Shown: piece after piece, positions 1 through 6,328 of the stretch | Layout of the letters: each line of letters begins with the position of its first letter | Numbering within the stretch: the stretch's first letter is position 1 | NCBI GenBank assembly: GCA_028718845.1 | Contig: JAQULA010000087.1 | Location: 1-7,293 of the forward strand | From: Candidatus Omnitrophota bacterium | GTDB taxonomy: Bacteria > Omnitrophota > Gorgyraeia > B26-G9 | Direction of reading: 5' to 3' | DNA: 7,293 nucleotides | Translations under genes and position numbers: made by a program | Notes under the pieces: model-generated | What the model was told of the DNA's origin: nothing | Database searches by the model: none | Seen by the model: only the letters and a program-made list of their open reading frames with translations

Positions 1-665
1 TATCGCTTCCTCGCTTGCATCACAAAAATCGGCGACCAGGCGTTATGCGGAAATCCGATCGCCCGTTCTTCTTCGCAGACAAACCCGTAGCGCTGCAAAT
101 AAGCGCGCATTGTTTTCCGGTCATACGTACGCAGCGGCAGATTCGCGACTGTCGCGTCATAATACTTCGCCCACTTATACTTCCAGTACAACAGCGGATT
201 CCGGCGGTTTCGGATATCAAACACAAACACCCCGCCGCTTTTACAAACCCGGGCCACCTCTTTGATACTCGCCGCAACCGTTTCTTCCGAAGCCAGATTA
301 AAAAAAACATTGATACATACGACCGTATCAAAAACATCCGCTTGGAATGGGAGTCGCACGGCATCAGCCTGCGTCAACAACATACCCGGAGCATCCTTGC
401 CTTCCAAACGACGGTTCGCTTTTTCAAGAATATCATACCATATATCCACCCCCGCGATGCCGGCGTATTTTTTTTCCGCCGCAAGCTTAGACAGAAAAAG
501 TCCTTCTCCGCAGCCGACCTCAAGAATACGGCCGCTGCTTTTCGCGCATAACGAAAGGACCTGCTCCCGCACCGTGTTCTGCCAAACGCCGGCGGAATAT
601 TCACCGCGTTCCTCAGGCTTGGAAAGTTTTTTATGCAGCCACCGATAAAGCGCACTCAACATCAT
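1..665 (-). CDS. Class I SAM-dependent methyltransferase (3' end at window edge)
   Basis: This frame stays open from an ATG-ATG pair at 665 to the left edge, giving 221 visible residues with no stop. The protein is a soluble class I (Rossmann-fold) methyltransferase of the Methyltransf_11/25 type. The SAM-binding motif I is RILEVGCGEG (46-55), the acidic residue that would contact the ribose is Asp74 in GVDIW, QADA (99-102) is motif II-like, and FDTVVCINVFFNL (112-124) is the post-II segment. Later come EVARVCKSGGVFVFDIRN (136-153) and a C-terminal FVMQARKR. The visible length and that ending look like a complete protein. The last two bases of the frame at the edge read TA, so a TAA or TAG stop may straddle the boundary. 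The gene lies 5 bases after the fusion gene and shares its transcript. It is not a copy of the fusion's methyltransferase half: it has EVGCGEG instead of ELGSGIG and no HYRRY region. A role in methylating an envelope sugar is inferred from neighbours only. Confidence 0.9.
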   Translation of the reverse strand, partial: MMLSALYRWLHKKLSKPEERGEYSAGVWQNTVREQVLSLCAKSSGRILEVGCGEGLFLSKLAAEKKYAGIAGVDIWYDILEKANRRLEGKDAPGMLLTQADAVRLPFQADVFDTVVCINVFFNLASEETVAASIKEVARVCKSGGVFVFDIRNRRNPLLYWKYKWAKYYDATVANLPLRTYDRKTMRAYLQRYGFVCEEERAIGFPHNAWSPIFVMQARKR

Positions 666-670
666 GACCG

Positions 671-2053
671 TTACTCCTTTAGCCGGGCCACGCAGAATAA
701 CGAAAGCCCGAACCGAAACCGGATATAGCGTTCGATAAACGCAATCAGGGGAATAAGTTTGTCGCCGATCACCGCGCTGCTCGCCGGGATCCGTTTCTTC
801 CCCAATACCCTAAAATGGAAAAACCACCCCAGCGCCGAAAGCGCGTTCATGAATTCAATTTTCTCAACATCAAAACCCTCCCGTTCCAAGAGATCTTGCA
901 GCGGTTCTTTTTCATACCTGCGGTAATGTTTAAGATTTTTATCGAACATTCCGTAAAGCCATTTATGCGCCGGAACAATGATAATCAACCTTCCGTTTTT
1001 CAATAAAATTTTCTTAAGATTTCCGATCAGTTGTCCGTCATTCTCCACATGCTCCAGCATATTAATCGCCACGGCCGTGTCAAAGCGCGCCTCACCGACA
1101 AGCTCATTTATTTTCTGGGCATCGGCATTCAGGACTTTAACCGCCGGATTGCTGGTAAACCGCGACTGCAAATGATTCACATACTCCGGATTAATATCCG
1201 TCAGGGTAACCTCTCTGCCCCGGCCGACCAGAAATTTGGAAAACGTACCGATCCCGGACCCCAATTCTAAAATTTTTTTCCCCAGATACGGCTGTATTTT
1301 ACTGTATGTCCATTTATTATTGTTTTTCATCAAGGTCATTCTCAGTAGAGTATCCTTGCCCACATCGATCCCCCGAAAAACCGAACGAAACAGCCAGTAC
1401 AAACAGGCAAAGAAATCCGTCCATTTGATTTTTTTGCCCTCGTCATAAGAGCGGCCGTTATATGAGATCGGCACTTCATACACTTTATATCCGCTTTTAA
1501 AAATTTCCGCGGTGATTTCCGGTTCAATGCCGAAGCGGTCGGCTTTCAATACCAGCGATTTAATCAAGGGAGTTCTAAACGCCTTATAACAAGTCATTAA
1601 ATCGGTGAGATTAGTGTTTAAGGCAATATTGGCGATCAGGTTAAGTACCGTATTGCCCACATAGTGATAAAAATGGAACGCGCGGTGCGCCCCCAAAAAA
1701 CGGCTGCCGTAAACCACATCCGCTTTGCCTTCGACAATCTTACTGATGAGAATTCCGTATTCATCCGGATAATACTCCAGATCGGCATCCTGAATAATCA
1801 CAATATCTCCGGTCGCCTGCTGAAAACCCTGGCGCAGGCAATAACCCTTGCCCCGGTTAACCGGATTATAAAGAACTTTAATATTGTCCGCCCGGAGCTG
1901 CTGCAATAGCTCGCGCGTACCATCCTGAGAATTATCATCAACGATGATAATCTCTTTCGGATGTTTTTCATCCTGAACCTGGCGAACCAGTTCCAAAATC
2001 GTATTGATCTCATTGTATACCGGGATCACAATCGAAAGTTTAACGTTCTGCAT
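671..2053 (-). CDS. Bifunctional GT2 glycosyltransferase / class I SAM-dependent methyltransferase
   Basis: This 460-residue protein joins two enzymes. Residues 1-235 form a GT2 (GT-A fold) transferase with SIVIPVYNE (7-15), VDDNSQDGT (38-46), the metal-binding-type QDADLEYYP (88-96), GSRF (116-119), DLMTCYKAF (151-159), EPEITAEI (177-184) and EVPISYNGRSYDEGKKIKW (193-211). The last three are typical of the polyprenyl/dolichol-phosphate sugar synthase-like group. Residues about 250-460 form a class I methyltransferase. It has SAM-binding ILELGSGIGTFS (261-272), the acidic residue in LTDIN (284-288), NADA (309-312), FDTAVAINMLEHVENDG (324-340) and PAHKWLYG...HYRRY (361-380). No transmembrane anchor is evident. 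A likely reading is a cytoplasmic enzyme that makes a lipid-linked or core sugar, with methylation of the product or a related glycan; this is inference. An in-frame ATG at 2083 would add ten residues, MDASVTRGAL, which do not belong to the GT2 fold. The ribosome binding site of the next gene overlaps this gene's last codons. Confidence 0.92.
   Translation of the reverse strand: MQNVKLSIVIPVYNEINTILELVRQVQDEKHPKEIIIVDDNSQDGTRELLQQLRADNIKVLYNPVNRGKGYCLRQGFQQATGDIVIIQDADLEYYPDEYGILISKIVEGKADVVYGSRFLGAHRAFHFYHYVGNTVLNLIANIALNTNLTDLMTCYKAFRTPLIKSLVLKADRFGIEPEITAEIFKSGYKVYEVPISYNGRSYDEGKKIKWTDFFACLYWLFRSVFRGIDVGKDTLLRMTLMKNNNKWTYSKIQPYLGKKILELGSGIGTFSKFLVGRGREVTLTDINPEYVNHLQSRFTSNPAVKVLNADAQKINELVGEARFDTAVAINMLEHVENDGQLIGNLKKILLKNGRLIIIVPAHKWLYGMFDKNLKHYRRYEKEPLQDLLEREGFDVEKIEFMNALSALGWFFHFRVLGKKRIPASSAVIGDKLIPLIAFIERYIRFRFGLSLFCVARLKE
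674..680 (-). promoter_or_regulatory. Ribosome binding site of the terminal methyltransferase gene
   Basis: AAAGGAG is embedded in the final Lys-Glu codons of the GT2-methyltransferase gene, directly before its TAA, and 8 bases before the first of two consecutive ATG codons (665 and 662). It supports a start at 665 and coupling of the two genes; from the second ATG the spacing would be 11 bases. Confidence 0.7.
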
Positions 2054-2058
2054 CAGAG

Positions 2059-2065
2059 CCCCCCT
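2059..2065 (-). promoter_or_regulatory. Ribosome binding site that decides the start of the GT2-methyltransferase fusion
   Basis: AGGGGGG lies 5 bases before the ATG at 2053, between the TAA of the membrane glycosyltransferase and that ATG. It favours the start at 2053 (protein beginning MQNVKLSIVIPVYNE) over the in-frame ATG at 2083. The upstream ATG would overlap the previous gene by 16 bases and has only a weaker GGTGAG before it. Confidence 0.55.
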
Positions 2066-2067
2066 GG

Positions 2068-3708
2068 TTACGGACGCATCCATACACTGTACTCACCGAT
2101 GGTCCGGCAAACAAAGTTTTGCTGTAACACCTGCGCTACCGCAGGATCGGAAAAAACATTCTTAAAACTTTTTTCACTGTTCGAGGTTATACTATATACC
2201 ACACAGCGCACTTTCGCGTCTTTAATCGCTTTTAAAAATAAAGTGCGATCTTCCCAGACCGTGCTCGGCGTGAATAAATCATTCCGCTGCAAGTAATAAC
2301 TGATATGCGACGCGCACAGCGCCCGATCCAGCGGTTGCAGGGTTTGCCGCAGGAACGCCACTACTTCCCGGGTACCGCGTTCTCCATATGAATAGGTAGT
2401 AAGATAATCCGCCTGCGCCTGCTGTAAGGACAAAGCACCGCTTGCGGACACTCCGGTTAGCAGCAATGCCGTGTATACCAATCCTTTTTTGATTTTACTC
2501 ATAAAGCGGATTAAAAAATATCCCGGCGCCAACGCCAGGCAATAAAGCAATGTCCAGCCCCTCAGATGTTGACCCAAAGCCGGGATATCGATGTGCGGCA
2601 TGGCCAATGCTTTTCGCGTGACATAACGCACCATATACACGGGATCTTGAACCATATAATAACAATAAACAGCGATAATAATGCCCGCACCGCTTACAAC
2701 CAGAATATCCCGCATCGCCGCTCTTTTCCATATCCCGATTGCTTCCTCAACCAAAACAATCGCGGCAATACCTACCAGCGGGACATAGTATTTGGGAAAC
2801 CCGTGACCAATCGGCGCGATAAAAAAATAACTCAGCAAGGATAAGGCTCCCAGATAAAGATAGTGCCGCGGTTCCCCCTGCCCCCTGCGCAACAACCGTA
2901 ATTCTTTTTCCAATACAACCAGCAATGCCGCAAAAATAAAGGGAGAAAACCAAACCAGCAGATAAACCGTATTCGTGAGCAGGATTTGGGGATTCCGCAG
3001 CGGTTCAAATAAATTCAGGCGCACGCGATAACCGGCATAACCGGTAAATTCCGCGACATTAAATCCGCCGATCAACGCGATGCTCACCCAGGACAGGCAA
3101 AAACATCCGATGGCGCCAAGAAAAACTTTCAGCGTATTCTTCAGCTTCACTATTTCCGGCTCTACCCACCATACCCCGATACTGAACACAACCATACAGA
3201 CCAACGACGTGCTCAGCTTGGCCCAGAGAAAAAGCGTAGTTACGGCAACACTCGGCCAAAACCAGCGGATATCCGTACGCAAACGTACCAGACAATAAAT
3301 AAAAGCTAAAATCAGCGGACTTAAAATCGTGTTGTCGATATTGACAATCATCGAACCCTGGACAACCATGGGATGAACCACGTAGAACAAACCGGCCAAA
3401 ACGATAGCGGCCCGGCGGGAAACGGAATCCTTATAACACTCCTTTATAAGCAAAGCGATAAGCCCTAAAGCCGCGATCACCGATACAACTCCCACCAGGC
3501 GTACCGACATATCGCTCATGCCCAGCAGCAAAACCGATAATGCTACCAGCCACAGATACAGCGGCGGGGAAAATAAAAATACCGGTTTTCCGGCCAGAAG
3601 GTCCTGCGCTCCGACAATCATGTATAACTCGTCCGGCGTGTGCGCACGATCGATCTGCACCGCAACCAGTATTGCGTATATAATAACCGCGGGAATAATT
3701 CCGCTCAT
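2068..3708 (-). CDS. Polytopic membrane glycosyltransferase, GT-C fold (GT39/ArnT-PMT-like)
   Basis: This 546-residue protein has about 12-13 hydrophobic segments between residue 3 and about 424, followed by a soluble tail of about 120 residues. Its layout matches ArnT/PMT-type GT-C glycosyltransferases, which use polyprenyl-phosphate sugars outside the inner membrane. The first periplasmic loop holds the acidic pair in HTPDELYMIVGAQDLLAGK (23-41; Asp26 and Glu27). It is followed by SPPLYLWLVAL (47-57), which resembles the HPPLYYW-type motif of the family, then SVRLVGV (68-74) and NIDNTILSPL (123-132), where a second acidic residue is usual. KYYVPLVG (306-313) corresponds to the later conserved aromatic/basic segment. 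It is not closely similar by eye to the 514-residue protein outside these motifs, so a recent duplication is unlikely. The start at 3708 is set by an ATGA overlap; the upstream sequence is purine-rich (GAGAGAG) rather than a strong Shine-Dalgarno. The stop is TAA, 14 bases before the next start. The substrate is unknown. Confidence 0.86.
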   Translation of the reverse strand: MSGIIPAVIIYAILVAVQIDRAHTPDELYMIVGAQDLLAGKPVFLFSPPLYLWLVALSVLLLGMSDMSVRLVGVVSVIAALGLIALLIKECYKDSVSRRAAIVLAGLFYVVHPMVVQGSMIVNIDNTILSPLILAFIYCLVRLRTDIRWFWPSVAVTTLFLWAKLSTSLVCMVVFSIGVWWVEPEIVKLKNTLKVFLGAIGCFCLSWVSIALIGGFNVAEFTGYAGYRVRLNLFEPLRNPQILLTNTVYLLVWFSPFIFAALLVVLEKELRLLRRGQGEPRHYLYLGALSLLSYFFIAPIGHGFPKYYVPLVGIAAIVLVEEAIGIWKRAAMRDILVVSGAGIIIAVYCYYMVQDPVYMVRYVTRKALAMPHIDIPALGQHLRGWTLLYCLALAPGYFLIRFMSKIKKGLVYTALLLTGVSASGALSLQQAQADYLTTYSYGERGTREVVAFLRQTLQPLDRALCASHISYYLQRNDLFTPSTVWEDRTLFLKAIKDAKVRCVVYSITSNSEKSFKNVFSDPAVAQVLQQNFVCRTIGEYSVWMRP

Positions 3709-4787
3709 TGCTTTTCTCTCTCTTTCAATAAACCTTCAACGGCATTTATAACCTTTTCCGAAGTAACCCGCTCGAAACAACGCATTAGATCGCAATGCCT
3801 TCGGTTACAGGGAGCGCACTCTGTCGGCGTATAGACCACGACCGCTTTATCCGATAGATTCCGCGGGTCGAACCGCACCAGATCGCCGGGGCCGAAGATC
3901 GCCACCAGCGGCGTTTTCAGGACAGCGGCAATATGCATCGGCCCGGTATCGTTACTGACAAAAACATGACAGCGCTCGATCAATGCGGTCAGGTCCCCGA
4001 AGGTTAACCTCCCGCACAGATTGATCACCGCTCCCGGCGCTGTTCGATCAACCAGGCTCTCGGCCAACACGGTTTCATTGCCTGCGCCGGTAATCACTAT
4101 TTTGCAGGGTATTTTCTTCTGCAACGCGTCAATAACCTGCGCAAAATTATTAATCGGCCAGCGGCGGGATTCCATGCCCCCGGGATGCATCCCGATCAAC
4201 ACATCCCGCTCCCCCACACCGTGTTCTTTAAGCAACCCGCTAAGTTTCCGACGGCATTGTTCCGGAACAACCAAATCAATTTTACGATCATGGCCGACTG
4301 CTCCCACGGCAGCAACGGTGTCGATATCGTAATCCATCTCATATTTCCGGCCTTTATCCGTTTCGGGGATTTTTATGCCGAAAAAATCGCCCCGGCCTTC
4401 GGTGTCACGGCCCACGCTTATCCCGGGATGAATACACTGCAGAAGAAACTTGATCTTACGGCTGCTTTTTTCCGAAACCAGCGTACGCATGTTGACCGCC
4501 ATATCAAAACCCTGCCGGCGCAGCCGTAAAAGCAGCATAAAATTCCCGAACATCTTTCCTAACGGGATCTTTCCGTACTGTACGGCAAACGGATACACCG
4601 TATTTATATACGGCAGCCCGGCGGCCAGTTCGGCGATCCCCGGCGAGATTAAAACCGACACCTGGGCAGATGGATAGCCCCGGGCCAATGCCCGCAGGGC
4701 CGGAGTCGACAGCAGGAAATCCCCGATGCCGCCCAGGTTGATTACTAGAATTTTTTTAACCTGTTCACGATCAAGTCGGCTGTTCAT
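3705..4787 (-). CDS. GT9 family glycosyltransferase (heptosyltransferase-like), complete
   Basis: This complete 360-residue GT9 enzyme is of usual family length and likely cytoplasmic. It would transfer a heptose or related sugar from a nucleotide donor to an LPS-core-type acceptor. The N-terminal GT-B half begins with KKILVINLGGIGDFLLSTPALRAL (11-34). The C-terminal half carries GMHPGG (199-204), RRWPINNFAQVI (208-219), VITGAG (231-236), the donor-site motif SNDTGPMHIA (278-287) and VAIFGP (295-300). Unlike the first GT9 gene, the DTG aspartate (Asp280) is kept. The residue two before the conserved Trp is Arg208, where WaaC-type enzymes have Lys. A CxxCx4Cx4C cluster occupies 324-337, with the same spacing as in the upstream GT9. 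The ATG overlaps the upstream stop as ATGA; a weak GGGGA site lies 6 bases before it. About ten residues precede the first beta strand, slightly more than typical, but no internal start fits better. The specific sugar is unknown. Confidence 0.95.
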   Translation of the reverse strand: MNSRLDREQVKKILVINLGGIGDFLLSTPALRALARGYPSAQVSVLISPGIAELAAGLPYINTVYPFAVQYGKIPLGKMFGNFMLLLRLRRQGFDMAVNMRTLVSEKSSRKIKFLLQCIHPGISVGRDTEGRGDFFGIKIPETDKGRKYEMDYDIDTVAAVGAVGHDRKIDLVVPEQCRRKLSGLLKEHGVGERDVLIGMHPGGMESRRWPINNFAQVIDALQKKIPCKIVITGAGNETVLAESLVDRTAPGAVINLCGRLTFGDLTALIERCHVFVSNDTGPMHIAAVLKTPLVAIFGPGDLVRFDPRNLSDKAVVVYTPTECAPCNRRHCDLMRCFERVTSEKVINAVEGLLKEREKQ

Positions 4788-6328
4788 GAATTATCCCCGC
4801 AAAATCGCTCGAGCTTTATTTTATCGACTTGAAACACATAATTTTTATCTGCCGCGTATACGCCGCGAAAAATCTCCGGATGCTCTCTGAGCAATGTCAG
4901 CAGCGGGGCGTAACCGCCGGCCAGGGTTTGCCGCCCGAATACCGCGTCAACCACCACATAATCAACCCCGGTGCGGCGCAGCTTATCCCAAAACATATTC
5001 GCATCATATCCTTCCCCGTCGTCCACGGATTTTCGGCCGCTCAAAAGATATAACTGCCGTCCCGCGCCAAACGAAAGCAGACGGGCATCACTCGCGGCCT
5101 TGCCTGCCAGCCATGAAGACAAAGCCGTAAAGTTTTTCACCTCTGCTTTGGTTACCTCTTCCTGCTGATATTCGCGTTCGACAAAACGCAGCGGGCTGGA
5201 CAGATTGGTTATCGCCACGCACAGCGTTACCGCTGTCAGCAAAAACGGCGCAACGATTCGATTTTCGATCCGGCCGACAAAATAACGTACCCCGCAATAA
5301 AAATAGTACAGCAAAAACTGCAACAGCGGCACGATAAAACGCTGTCCGCTTACGGCAACCCACGGCCATAATAGTAAAACCGAAATATAGGCCAGGACAT
5401 ACCACTCCAAAATCGTTCGTTTCCGGCGGAAATTGACGATAAACCCGGTCAAGACTCCGGCAGAAATCAACACGGCAGTCAGCGAACGGGCTTCGAACCG
5501 GATCCCGCTCACCGCTCCCGGAATAACGTAAAAAAACAAGGCATACCCATTTTTCAGCAATGACAAGATTACCTCCGGCAGTGCTGCCGGCCGCATCGTC
5601 GCTTTATCAACAAAAAAATAGTGCGCATAGCCCCGGCCTCCGACCAGATAATTCCGGAGCGTCCACGCCACCGCCGCAGCTCCGGTCGTCGCAACCAGAA
5701 AAATATTTTTTTTAAAGCCGCCCCGTTTCCCCTGCGTTGAGAGCATCGTAATAATAGCCGCCGGCGCCAGGCATACTCCGATTGTCCGGGTAAAATATGC
5801 CGCGATCAGGAAAATCACGCCCCACCGACCGGTCCGGTCTGACCAGGGTTCCGCCTGTTGATAGCTCATCATGAATAACATTGCCAACAGAGAAAAAAAC
5901 AGATAAGGGATTTCGGACAGGATCGTGTGGCTGAAAACAAACAGATACGCCGAACAACTCACCAGAAACAGTATCGCCGGGCTATGTTCTTCACCTTGTT
6001 TTTCAAGCAGCCGATAGAACAATACCAGCACCGCCACTCCCAGCACAACCATTATTATTTTTAACCGGAGAAAATTAATTCCGAAAAAATATACCCAGGG
6101 CGAAAGCAACAGCGGAAACAGGAACGGAAATTTTGTCTGCGGCACAGTATTCGTCAGCCAGCTATTGACATAGCCATGGCCGTGACTGAGACTGGTTGCC
6201 AGATTTAAATACACCGCGGTATCAGAACCGAGCACCGCCTCCGCATTAAGCGAACAACCGTATATCACCAAAGCGGCAATAACGATAATCGCGGCCGATA
6301 TTGCTTTATAACGTACCCACGCGTTCAT
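4784..6328 (-). CDS. Polytopic membrane glycosyltransferase, GT-C fold (GT39/ArnT-PMT-like)
   Basis: This 514-residue integral membrane protein has the layout of the ArnT/PMT-like GT-C enzymes. These transfer a sugar from a polyprenyl-phosphate donor to a glycan, lipid A or protein on the periplasmic face. I count roughly 11-12 hydrophobic segments, from about residue 10 to 375. They are followed by a soluble C-terminal region of about 140 residues. Family-like signs are the acidic first loop GSDTAVYLNLATSLSHGHGY (35-53, with Asp36 as candidate catalytic or metal-binding residue), FPFLFPLLLSP (67-77), SEIPYLFF (138-145), TRTIG (180-184) and LRNYLVGGRGY (224-234). The start at 6328 is fixed by the ATGA overlap and an AAGGAG site. 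The gene stops in a second ATGA overlap with the next GT9 gene, so the two are probably translationally coupled. It could instead be an uncharacterised membrane protein of the same superfamily; donor and acceptor cannot be assigned. Confidence 0.85.
   Translation of the reverse strand: MNAWVRYKAISAAIIVIAALVIYGCSLNAEAVLGSDTAVYLNLATSLSHGHGYVNSWLTNTVPQTKFPFLFPLLLSPWVYFFGINFLRLKIIMVVLGVAVLVLFYRLLEKQGEEHSPAILFLVSCSAYLFVFSHTILSEIPYLFFSLLAMLFMMSYQQAEPWSDRTGRWGVIFLIAAYFTRTIGVCLAPAAIITMLSTQGKRGGFKKNIFLVATTGAAAVAWTLRNYLVGGRGYAHYFFVDKATMRPAALPEVILSLLKNGYALFFYVIPGAVSGIRFEARSLTAVLISAGVLTGFIVNFRRKRTILEWYVLAYISVLLLWPWVAVSGQRFIVPLLQFLLYYFYCGVRYFVGRIENRIVAPFLLTAVTLCVAITNLSSPLRFVEREYQQEEVTKAEVKNFTALSSWLAGKAASDARLLSFGAGRQLYLLSGRKSVDDGEGYDANMFWDKLRRTGVDYVVVDAVFGRQTLAGGYAPLLTLLREHPEIFRGVYAADKNYVFQVDKIKLERFCGDNS

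Noticed and set aside
300..307. Run of eight A, a possible slippage or phase-variation tract
   Set aside because: It encodes conserved Phe/Asn codons in the methyltransferase post-II motif and the frame is intact. Similar short A/T runs occur elsewhere in the window (for example near 5705-5712), so this looks like ordinary codon use.
461..481. Inverted repeat CGGCG/CGCCG around a T-rich loop, looking like a terminator
   Set aside because: The stem is only 5 base pairs with an 11-base loop, lies in the middle of the methyltransferase coding region (AAEKKYAGI), and the T run is in the loop, not after the stem.
15..551. Plus-strand open frame of 178 codons opposite the terminal methyltransferase
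   Set aside because: It lies antisense to a frame with complete SAM-methyltransferase motifs, and its translation is rich in Arg, His and Phe with no recognisable domain.
374..655. Minus-strand 93-codon frame
   Set aside because: It is a shifted frame inside the real methyltransferase, which reads from 665 to the edge without a stop; its sequence has no family motif.
2054..2067. Possible promoter or terminator between the membrane glycosyltransferase and the fusion gene
   Set aside because: The gap is 14 bases and is filled by the ribosome binding site; there is no room for a promoter or a hairpin.
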